Shown here: positions 1-9,560 of the stretch, piece after piece
How the letters are laid out: each line of letters starts with the position of its first letter
How positions within the stretch are numbered: the stretch's first letter is position 1
NCBI GenBank assembly: GCA_043228905.1
Contig: JBHGNT010000001.1
Location: forward strand, 2,046,001 to 2,110,000
Origin: Azolla caroliniana
Taxonomy: Eukaryota; Polypodiophyta
Length of the DNA: 64,000 nt
Reading direction: 5' to 3'
The notes under the pieces: generated by a model
The model's database searches: none
What the model was told of the DNA's origin: nothing
Seen by the model: only the letters and a program-made list of their open reading frames with translations
Program-made: the position numbers and the translations under genes

Positions 1-426
1 AGAGATGGACAAAATAGAATATAGGATTATGTAACTGGCGTTCACCTTGACTCTGCATGTATTTATACATGTTTGTGGGCTCTGCAGTAACTTTACTATA
101 ATGCAAGAGGTCAAGAATTTGAATATTGACATGACCATGACAATATTTAACCCTTATAGACATCTACGTACTACTACTACGACTACAAACTCAATGTCAT
201 CCTACACACCAACTCAAATGGCGAATATGACAATATTGAATTGAACCCTTCTAGGCATCTAAATACTAATACTACGACTACAAACTCAATGTCACCCTAC
301 ACACCAACTCAAATGGTGAATATGTGACCTTGTAAAGTTCCTTCTCTTCATGGTTGCGATTTCATGACTTCTCTAACACTATCAATTGCTACAAAAAAAG
401 TCATTTTAACTTTACAACATATTTTC
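1..426. other. AT-rich flank with a tandem duplication
   Basis: No gene is recognisable here. Positions about 138-327 hold two adjacent copies of a 90-95 bp unit. Each contains the same CTACGACTACAAACTCAATG block, at about 176 and 271. The small ORF across this stretch is a by-product of the repeat. Confidence 0.5.
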
Positions 427-2400
427 TCACCCCAACTTACAAATCAAAAGTGAAGACATTCCGCATATTTCAATTGAACCATAGCCCCCAAAACTCGAGA
501 ATGCAAAAATAATTTGGGAATAAGGTATCGGGTCATTGTTCTCCATATGTCCAAAAACCCAACGGAATGAAGATAGGCTTACTCTAGTTAGAGACATCCA
601 TACTAAATTGATAGACTTGCAAACCATCCTAACCATCGAGCATGAAAGAATTAGATGCCTACTATGTTCCAGTTTCATCGAACAAAAGAAACACATTCCT
701 CTTGCAGTGTTTATTTTTTTAAATGTATCTCCCAATGATGAAGCTCTAACCATAATTCTCCAAATGAATACCTTAGCTTGTAGCATCAATCAAGAACACC
801 AACCTGCCTTGAGCACATGAAACCACCAGGTAATGGGCTTATGAAACCCCCATATTTTTATAACCCTTTCTTCCATCCACTTATGTTTGTTAATCAACTT
901 ATGATAACCATCGTTTGTTGAGATCATATTCAATATACTATTTCCAACAAATGTCCAATCAAGCTCTTGAGATCTCCAATCGAAATAAGGAATTAGCTCA
1001 TATAATGATAGTATAACTTGCAACTTATCTCAAATAAAGGAATAACCTCATGGAGTACGAAATGTTGATCATGTTATTCGAAATGCCATTAATCTTCTTT
1101 GTGACACCAATGTAGCATACTTGACAGTTACTAAACCCAATCTAACCATCCGATTAAATTGAAGGTTAAGATGTTGTTTACCTTCCACCTAAATAACCTT
1201 GATGTCGCCAAAACCTCCATTTGTAATGAATTGGCACATACCCTTTCTTGTGGATTATGCCATTGCCCAAAATCCAACATACTTTGTGATGATCTCAACA
1301 AATGATTAACTATCAGAGGTCATGCACATGTAACCTCCCTTTCATAATTAAGAACATTCTACCAATTAACCTCAACCATCATGTTTCAAAACTTAATTCA
1401 TGCCTTCTCTAAAAAGTATGCCACCATTTCTGTCCAAGGTTGTACACCCTCAAATAAATCGAATGAAAGTAAATTAAAGAGCCACCATATGCTCATATCA
1501 ATCATATTATGAAGTATACGCACCATTCCTGCATTCACATTCGCGAACATTCGTATCATTCGAGTATGGAAAACACTCGAAGTATGGTAAATACCATACT
1601 TTTGCACTCATTATTTATTGTTAAGTAATTAGGTAATTAACTAGGGTTAATTAGAGACTAATTATATGGTTACGTTAAGCAGCGGAAGATTAGTATGATA
1701 TGCGCATGAGAGTGTGTGAGAGGAAGAGAGAGAGAGAGGAAGTTACACTTGAACACAAAGATAAATGGGGGATGATTAACTATATTAAAAAGTGTCATCA
1801 ACATTCAAAAATACCCACAATGAGGTATATATACAACCCATGTGCAAAGGTGCACATGTGTGGGTAGAACATAGGTACTTATGTGTAAGTCCTACATTAA
1901 ATGTACTAAGGAGTGGAGGATCTAGAATATCCCACTTAAGTACAAGGTCCTATTTAAAGGGTTAAGGTCAACACATTAACTAGATTCAATCTAGGTAACT
2001 ACTAAGTTACATGTGTTGACTAACTAGATTAAACTAGTTGAGCTTGATATCTCAACATTTATTATAAGGTATTTCTTTTTAGGGTGAAAAAGTTAAGGTA
2101 AAAAGTGTAAAAAGAAAACACAAGAATGTTTTAATAACATACGCATTCATTTGCAAACGTATGAAAACGAATGTTTGGGCTAACGAACACGAATATTACG
2201 TACTATGATATAAATTCAATATTGATGCCCCACCAAGACGCGTCAGAGTACAAACATGATCCCATGCCAACCACGACATGACATTTTCCCCTTTTCTTTT
2301 CCATAACAACGCTCATATTGAGTGTGACACCATTTCAAGAGCTTTCTTCGACCATGGTAACAACGGAAGATAATAAGACACCATATATACAATAATCGAT
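427..2400 (-). mobile_element. Degenerate LINE (non-LTR retrotransposon) remnant
   Basis: Read on the minus strand, this holds broken pieces of a plant LINE ORF2 in the expected order. At about 2,290-2,210 a short stretch translates as AWDHVCTLTRLGGASILN, the post-RT segment usually seen as W-D-x-V-C...GGLGI. At about 960-790 there is a WWFHVLKAG segment. At 787-430 lies the zinc-binding RT-associated domain (zf-RVT), with KVFIWRIMVRA, a C-x2-C pair (MCFFC) and an H...C pair (HLILSC). The frame is interrupted by stops, including one between the KAGWCS and LQAKVFIW segments, so no protein can be made. A solo LTR at 1,619-2,057 splits the remnant; once it is removed the spacing between the domains is normal. 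Family membership is from motifs; the outer limits are approximate. Confidence 0.72.
1619..2057 (-). mobile_element. Solo LTR of a Ty1/copia-like element
   Basis: The 439-bp segment starts TGTTAAG and ends CTCAACA, and is flanked by the perfect 5-bp direct repeat TTTAT (1,614-1,618 and 2,058-2,062). On the minus strand its first bases (TGTTGAGATATCAAGCTCAA) closely match the LTR start of the large copia element at 15,458-33,032, so it is probably a relative inserted in the same orientation. It holds an AG microsatellite, as that LTR does. No internal region is present, which fits LTR-LTR recombination after insertion into the LINE remnant. Confidence 0.75.
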
Positions 2401-2738
2401 TGGACCCTCTTAAGCCATGCATGAAAAGGCTATAATTGAAACCTCCAAGACATTGGGACCACGGGCCACATCCACATCAAAACCCTTTGCCCTCTTGCTT
2501 CTCTTCAAGAGCTTGGATGGAAATGAAATTAGGCCTAATATAACATCATTTTCATTGTAGAACATGTTTTTTATTTAAAACATGTTTGTTATTCTACTAT
2601 AACTATTTAGCTTAAAACATTATTTTTATCTTATTTTTATTTCTAGTTTTTACTTTCGATGAATGGGTAAATATTCCATTTTTTGTTGTAAACCATTTGT
2701 CTCGTGGACCAATTTTGGCCTTAGAAGACGTTAATATA

Positions 2739-2744
<6 letters not shown>

Positions 2745-2779
<35 letters not shown>
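2745..2779. repeat. (CT)n microsatellite
   Basis: An uninterrupted CT dinucleotide run of about 35 bp borders the left arm of the inverted repeat that follows. Confidence 0.9.
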
Positions 2780-2781
<2 letters not shown>

Positions 2782-3189
2782 TTGTGGGTGATTGATTAGC
2801 TATCTTGCTCCTCGTTAGGTTTTAGCATTTTGGCAAAGACCACTTGTGACCAATGAATTTGTGCCATTTCAACGAAAAAAGTGTGCTCCACTTGAATTAC
2901 AATCGACAAAGTACTTTGTCCATCAAACAAATTTTAGCAATGGGTTTCAAGAAATCTACATAGATGTTCTCTCCCATGATGTCCGCTTTGGTCGAAAAAA
3001 CAAGGAAGAGAGCAAGGATAGGATCTCACACATGGTATCAACAAAAGAAGAAGGAGGAAAGACAACCCTGGGACGAAACTTGTGTTGATGTGGCACAACC
3101 CGGGAGTTTGTGCTTGTGTGGCATCCTGTCATTAGTTTTTGATAACAAGTACAAACTCTCGAGTTGTGCCACATCAACACGAGAGAGAG

Positions 3190-3221
<32 letters not shown>

Positions 3222-3785
3222 TCTTCTTCTTCCGGCTCATGAGTCTATGTTCTGTTCGTTTTTCCCGACCACTTTGTACTCATGATGTGGTAGAGCCAGG
3301 GGGAACCCTCGTGCTAATGCGGCATGGCTTGGGGCGAAACTCGTGTTGATGTGGCATAGCCCTAGACTAATCTCGTGTTGATGTGGCACAACCTGGGAGT
3401 TTGTGCTTGTGTGGCATCCTATCATTGATTTTTTATGAGAAGTATGATAGACGCCCTTAGTGAAAATATGCTCTCGGGGTTGTCTCTTCTTCTTTTGTTG
3501 ATAGTAGGTACAATCTGTGACATCCTATCCTTGCTCTCTTCCTTGTTTTTTCGACCAAAACGGACATTCTCGATTTCCATGGGAGAGAAACATCTATGCA
3601 GATTTCTCGAAACTCGTTGCTAAAATTAGCGTGATGGACAAAGTACTTTGATTGATTGTAATTCAAGTGGACCACACATGTTTCGTTGAAACGACACAAA
3701 TTCATTGGTGGCAAGGTGGTCTTCGCCAAAACGCTAAAACGTAACGAGGAGCAAGATAGCTAATCAATCACCCACAAACATAGAC
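2780..3785. repeat. Large imperfect inverted repeat (foldback-like)
   Basis: The segment at about 2,780-3,060 reappears in reverse complement at about 3,470-3,785. Both arms start with GTGGGTGATTGATTAGCTAT and share the blocks TTACAATC, AAGTACTTTGTCCATCA and AAAACAAGGAAGAGAGCAAG with scattered mismatches and small indels. The loop of about 400 bp carries an AG-rich microsatellite and two direct copies (3,079-3,150; 3,373-3,444) of a block with TTGATGTGGCACAACC and GGGAGTTTGTGCTTGTGTGG; a third, inverted copy lies at 3,792-3,855. ORFs in the arms are mirror images and are not genes. This could be a foldback or Mutator-like non-autonomous transposon; no transposase or clean target duplication was found. 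Confidence 0.6.
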
Positions 3786-3835
3786 TTGTCATCAAAGACC
3801 AATGACAGGATGCCACACAAGCACAAACTCCCGGG

Positions 3836-3950
3836 CCGTGCCACATCAGCATGAGATTAGTCTGGGGCTATGCCACATCAGCCCGAGTTTCGTCTCGGGC
3901 CGCGCCACATCAGCACGGGGGTCCTCCCTGGCTATGCCACATCATCAGTA
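3836..3950. promoter_or_regulatory. Four tandem GCCACATCAGCA-like boxes upstream of SDE2
   Basis: Four copies of a box close to GCCACATCAGC recur about every 32-33 bp (about 3,839, 3,871, 3,904 and 3,936), separated by GC-rich spacers such as CGAGTTTCGTCTCGGGCCG. Further copies in the other orientation lie at about 3,084, 3,344 and 3,376. They sit 130-240 bp upstream of the SDE2 start codon, so they may lie in its promoter. Whether they bind a factor or are only the edge of a repeat is unknown. Confidence 0.4.
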
Positions 3951-3991
3951 CAGGTGGCCGGGAAAACGAACAGAACGCAGACTCGCGAGCC

Positions 3992-4050
3992 GGAAGAAGA
4001 AGAAGAAGAAGAAGAAGAAGAAGATCTATCTGTCTGTCTGTCTGTCTGTC
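3992..4050 (+). repeat. (GAA)n-(TGTC)n microsatellite in the SDE2 leader
   Basis: About ten GAA/AAG units (3,993-4,023) are followed by about five TGTC units (4,030-4,050), ending 30 bp before the SDE2 ATG. The run probably lies in the 5' UTR. It explains the poly-Glu, poly-Lys and poly-Arg stretches of the spurious upstream reading frames. Confidence 0.8.
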
Positions 4051-4079
4051 TTGCGGAGAATAACCTTGTCTGTCTGGCT

Positions 4080-7000
4080 ATGGCGTTTCCTTCTCCTTCT
4101 CCGGCGACTGTTTCTTCACAGCTCTTCCTGCGAAACCTGGATGGACGAACAACCACTCTCCGCTTCACCACCGACACCCTCACAGGCTCCTTCCTCTACC
4201 ACCACATCTCCTCTCTCCTCCGCATCCCTGCTTCGTCCTTCTTCATCCTCACAGGGACCAAGCTCATCACTCCACAGACATCTCTTTCATCTTCGCCGCC
4301 ATCTTCTGCGGATCCGATCTCTCCCGCGACGAATCTTTCATCATCACCTCCTCCACATCAAGATGAAGTACATACCGTGTTCCCTTCCTGTAGCCTTCTG
4401 CTTCGACTTCGTGGAGGTAAAGGAGGATTTGGATCTCTTCTCAGAGGAGCAGCTACTAAGGCTGGACAGAAGAAAACCAGTAATTTCGATGCTTGTCGTG
4501 ACATGAGTGGAAGAAGACTCAGGCATGTGAATGCGGAGAAAAAGCTCAAGGAGTGGAAAGAACAGTCTAAAGAAAGGCAGCTTGAAATGGCTGCGAACGA
4601 ATATCTCAAGAAACAAGCAAAGATGGAGAAGGAAGATTCTGGTTGTGCGAAAGAGATCGAGAAGTATAGAGAAGAAACATTTAAATATATGGAAGATGTG
4701 GAAGATGCAGTTTTAACAGGTCTTGCAGAGGCGAAGAAATTTGGCAAGAGGAAGATCGTTGATGATGCAGTTCCCTCCAGTAGCTCTAAACGAGCACATA
4801 TGTGGTATGTTAACGGCAAACTTTGTTGTTGAATAAAACTGCTTAAAGGCATTTTTTTACTGAGTGATCCACGAAAATGTACACATTTAATACAAACCTA
4901 AAACGTTGTGTAAGATTCAGTTCCTTCCAGTAGCGCTAAATATGAACTTGTGGTAAGTTTAAGCTAACTGAATGATTCAGAGAATTATTGAGATATGATA
5001 TAAGACTATGCCAAAGTAGTTTTAAAAGACACGCATTCACAATAAGATGCACACACCATTATAAATATATTGTCTCAAATCTTCGATATCCCTGGGCTAA
5101 GTTTAAGACTCACTCTTAAGCTAAATTTAGGACTAAGCCAAAGTGACTTTAAAAGGCACACATTCACAATTAGATGCATACACCATCATATATATATTGT
5201 CTCGAATCCTCCATATCCCTGGGGCTAAGTTTAAAACCTACTGTTAAGCTCTAAAATTTATTTCAGCTAAAGATTGTACTGGGGTTCATCTTTTATGTTC
5301 ACTTTTCAGATTGCTGATTTTTTATTTTCTATGTTTGCATCTTGCTAAGCATGAAACGGTAACGGTTTTTGATTAGGTGTTCTAATGAAGATGATATCAT
5401 GGAGGGATCAGAAGATGAAGATGAAGATTCTGAGGATGGGGGTAAGAGTGGATTATCTGAAAATGAACACGAGAAGGATGCATCAGAAGAAAACAGTGCT
5501 GAGAAAGGATCTGAGAAGAAAAACAATGAGGACGGCTCTGAAAAGAAGTATGCCAAGAAAGTATTTGGGAATGAGGGCACTGAAGTAAGGGCTGAAGAAA
5601 ATGTTTGTGGAAATGGTTTAGAATATTCAGCTGCTGCTGGAAAGGTCAAAGAGAAGATCATCAAGGAAGGTTTGGTAACTGCTCCTGGGAATGATGAGGT
5701 TGCTGCCCAACTAGTCAAAGAGAAGATCATCGAGAAAGGGTTCAGGTCTGTGTCTGAGGAGGAGAAGACTCCAAAGGAAGTTTACACAAAGCAGGGTGTG
5801 GAAATGGATTCAGAAAACATACAAATTGAAGAAGAAGAGATTGTTGCACGGACTGATAAGCAATATGGAAATGGAACAGATGGTGCTGCAACCAATATAT
5901 TGGCCAGTAATGGCACTTTGGCTCAATGCCAATTGAAGGATGAAAGCAAGAACAGTGCAAATGTTGATAATGGATCCCTTGCAGAGCTCAACTTTGATGC
6001 TATTCACTGTGCTTCGGACTTGGAGGTAAATGAGAAGTTTTGTGTTCAAATCCTTTTTCTGTCAATATAACATAAAAAACTTATTCTTTCAAATTTAATT
6101 TCAAGTTCATTTAAGTATTTTAGTGGTAGTCCTGGTAGATATACAAAATGGGCATGTTTAGATATCAATGGATTGGTAAACACTTATCAAGTCTTGAGAC
6201 TTGTAGGCAAAATATGAAGTTACTGTATTGAAAGAAAAATAAAACAGTATTGTGAAGTAAATGAAACTTCTTGGATTGATTCATTTTTGGATCATTTGCC
6301 TTATAGCTTCTTATATGACCTTACACCATATGATACCCACACTACCTTTTTATTACTTTTTGTGGTTGAACTTGTGTAGTTTTCATTGTTTGTATAAAAT
6401 TAGAAGTTCATCAATGTGAAAGAAGTGATAATTTTCCCTAAATATATTTATGCTCTTAAACTCCTGTGCATTTATGTATGCTATGGAGTATTTTGTTCAC
6501 CATTAAACTATTCCAACACGGAGTCAGTGTAGTCTGTAGCACTGATGATTCATGGTAAATGGTCCATGCCATTGCTTGAGCTATAGGAACAATTAGACCT
6601 TATAGAGTGTATGTAGGGCATTAACATTTATATGCAAGTTGAAAAATGTCTGTAGAAATTTGAGCTATCTGAGATTGGTGTTTGAACTCTCGGGCTCAGA
6701 CCGTATAGGTGCTAGCAAAAACTAATATAGCACTTAAATCATAAGATAAAGTCATGAAATTTGTGTTGTTTATTTGCTGGCTTTGACCGATATGACAATC
6801 TTCTGAGGCTCCACTGTTTCCTTGAATACAACTTGTATAATTTTGAATTGATTTATAAGATATTCCCACAAACAAAAGCTGCCATGAATTTGGAGAATGA
6901 AACATGAAACCAGAATAAAATCAAGAGAGCTTCGCGGAAGCTTAGTCATCAGTCATCAGTCATGAATCATAACTCTTCTTTTTCCCTTCGACTCTTTTGT

Positions 7001-7388
7001 CTCTTCGATACATTTTTATCTACAAAGTGAATCTTAAAAAGAGTTGGATGCATCTTAACTGTCTGTTCTTTGATTATATAATATGTGTTTTGATTAGTGT
7101 ATTAATAATTCTTTAACGTGTTTTTTTAGTTTATGTATTATATTCCATAGGGGCAATGTCTTAAATTTTTTTGATGCATCAATAAGATTTAGTTTTTTCA
7201 AGTGGAGTAAACTTAGTTCTTTTTTTATGCAGGTGCTTGGCCTTGAGAAATTGAAACAAGAATTGAAGTCAAGAGGGCTGAAATGTGGTGGCAGCTTAGC
7301 TGAGCGTGCAGGAAGGTTGTTTCTACTGAAAACCATCACCCTTGATAAATTAGACAAAAAACATTTTGCAAAATCAAGAGTTCAATAA
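4080..7388 (+). CDS. SDE2: SDE2-like protein (ubiquitin fold plus SAP domain)
   Basis: Exons are 4,080-4,804, 5,377-6,025 and 7,233-7,388; all joins keep frame at GT-AG sites and give 509 residues. Residues 14-113 form the ubiquitin-like fold ending LLLRLRGG, followed by KGG (GGKGG at 112-116), the processing site typical of SDE2: cleavage after GG leaves a C-terminal product starting with Lys. Residues about 115-240 are the Lys/Glu-rich SDE2 core ([25 protein letters not shown]). Exon 2 encodes an acidic, low-complexity linker. Exon 3 encodes a SAP domain ([17 protein letters not shown]). In yeast and animals SDE2 acts in splicing of certain introns and in genome maintenance; the plant role is inferred. 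The frame is open upstream of 4,080, but the protein match starts at this ATG, just after the microsatellite leader. Ubiquitin-fold residues 60-95 are unusually Ser/Pro-rich. Confidence 0.88.
5002..5250. repeat. Tandem duplication inside SDE2 intron 1
   Basis: Positions 5,002-5,121 and 5,131-5,250 are two diverged copies of a unit of about 120 bp. Both contain GCCAAAGT, CATTCACAAT, ATATTGTCTC and CCATATCCCTGG-like blocks and end in TTAAGCT. Both lie wholly within the intron. Confidence 0.7.
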
Positions 7389-8918
7389 TGATATCAGGTT
7401 TAGTCCATACTATTAGTATAATTAGTTGTGGGAGTTCTAGAGAGAAGAACACCTGCTTGTAATATACACTTTGTGTGCAAAGCACTATTTTCAGACTTCC
7501 CAACCTTGGTGAAGCCAAGCATTTTGACTTGATTTGGTGCCATTTAAAGTCAACTGTTTGGCTTATAATTATTTATCTTTAAATTAGTGAGTCTGTTAAG
7601 GATAAACAAGTATTTAGTCATTTACTCAGCAAATGAAATATAATAGGCGGATGAGTTTTTATCCATCTGCAATCTTGTGTTTTCAACATTTTGTTCATAC
7701 TCGTTTAGAGTAGAGGAAGGCATTATGTGCCAAAACCAGAATGTGAAACCATGTATTTATACATCACACTATAGTTATTAGGTTGCCTGATTTTCTGACT
7801 TTTGAAAATGGTGAAGCTTGAAGTTTCAAATATGGTCATAGAGAATGGGTATGATGTAGTGTTCATTATAACTACAAGTTTAGTTTGCAATTTTGCAGAC
7901 GAGCTTTTTGCTCCCAGAACTGTGGCTTTACCAAACTGAAATTGTCCTGGTCTTTTGTTCACAACAATGCAAAGTGAGAATGATAGCATAGACCATGTGT
8001 GTTCCCATGTTACTTCCACATATTATCAAACATTAGAGAAGATAAACTTCAAAAAATGACCAATTGTTTGTGTTAATTACTGTCTTAGATTGTAGATAAC
8101 TTTGTGAACATAGGTGCATTTACTGTCCCAAATCATTTGAAAATCCTTGTTCTTTCCATTCATTCCAGATAATTATGTCAGTGTTCAAAATCATTATTTT
8201 TTGCATTCATTCAATGTAGGTTGTTTGGTGTTCAAAATCATTTGTTAACACAAAAGAGAAAAGTTTACGACCCACTTTCAATGGATTTGAGCTTGTTGCA
8301 CACGAAAGTTCATAATCTATGTAATTTGATATTATGTGTAGCCTTGAGTAAATTCGTCGTATTCCCTTGATTGAATGGCCCCACTAGGTTGAAGATAATA
8401 TTCAATCAAGAATGTCTTTTTATGTCCATGACCTTTCCTTTTTTCTCATCTCCTTTTCCATATATTATTAACATGGTTGTGGAATAGCTTGTGACAACAT
8501 ACATATGCTTGACATGCTACCTTGTTGTGAATCTATGACTTTTCTTATATCCTCAACATGTTTTAGGGATAACTTGTGAGAGCATACACATGCTTGACAT
8601 GCTACTTTGCCTACCTTCACTCTCATTGCTTGCCGCTTTCTTTTGTCATGCACTGCACCCACAATTTTAGATTGCTAATTATAATTAGATATTATTCTAA
8701 TGCACTTTCAATTATATATTGTTGTCTTCAACCTCTATTCGGGTGGCGAATATGGTGGGATTGAGTCGAACAAGTGATGTATGATAGTGTTGTATTCATG
8801 TTTTGTTTTGGTTCAAGTGATTTGTTGTGCTTTCATTCATTGTTCAATCAAATAAACACATACCCTTGAGCTACTTGGAATAGTTGAGGCTATCATTGAT
8901 CCTTCATATTAGATTAAT
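7389..8918. other. Intergenic, AT-rich, no gene seen
   Basis: This includes the SDE2 3' UTR and downstream DNA. The only structure noticed is a short direct repeat (about 8,487-8,525 and 8,571-8,609) sharing ATGCTTGACATGCTAC with a period of about 83 bp. The short ORFs have no recognisable domain. Confidence 0.5.
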
Positions 8919-9560
8919 AATAGTGGGCAAGCGGGTGTTGACTACTTTACCTCTCGATTCTCAATTTGAGAGAGGCTTACAGATTGCATCCCCTCGGTTC
9001 CGGGAGATTTGGATGTTGATCGCAAGCTTCACCCTCTGGTATGTCTAGAAAGCACGCTTCCTAAAGATCTTCCAAGATTGGTACGCCCCCCGGAGGAACT
9101 GATCATGGATATCTAGTTTGTGATTATCAACTGCCTTCGTGGGGAATTGGACGAGGTTTGCAGCCACTCCAATGATGTGGTCATTGCCAGTTTGCGCTTC
9201 TAGCAGAAATGGCGGAACACACCAATAGTGACGCACAGGGGAAACAACCCGAGGTGGAACTACCAGCCCCCACGTTGGTTGTTTCCTACTCTCCTCGTAC
9301 CCTCCCTTCATGTAGGCCACAAAATTCGGCTAGTGTTGGCCGGTGTTGAAGGACATTGTTTATAGCTTTAGGTTTTTACTTACATTAAGTAGCTAGGTTG
9401 AAAGGATGTATACATAGTCTCATATTCTTGAAGTTTGAACTCAATTGAAGAGTGATTCCCCGACTTAGGTAAAAGGCACCTTGTATAGTCGTTCTGTAAT
9501 AATCTCTCCTAACTAATGGGAAAGTAGCTTCTTTTTAGAAAAAAAAAATAGTGGGCAAGC
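8919..9560 (+). mobile_element. Poly(A) retroposon (5'-truncated LINE-like) with 14-bp TSD
   Basis: The insert at 8,933-9,546 ends in a run of A residues (9,538-9,546) after CTTCTTTTTAG, and is bordered by the perfect direct repeat AATAGTGGGCAAGC (8,919-8,932 and 9,547-9,560). A 3' A-tract plus a 14-bp target duplication is the signature of target-primed reverse transcription. The insert is more GC-rich than its flanks. The plus strand shows short coding-like pieces broken by stops, but I recognise no catalytic domain, so it is either the 3' end of a truncated LINE or another LINE-mobilised sequence. Confidence 0.75.

Noticed and set aside
2846-3729. Similar ORFs on both strands around 3,000 and 3,600
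   Set aside because: Mirror copies in the arms of an inverted repeat, with no domain.
3870-4079. Upstream extension of the SDE2 frame
   Set aside because: Encoded by GCCACATCAG-box and GAA/TGTC repeats; the SDE2 similarity begins after the ATG at 4,080.
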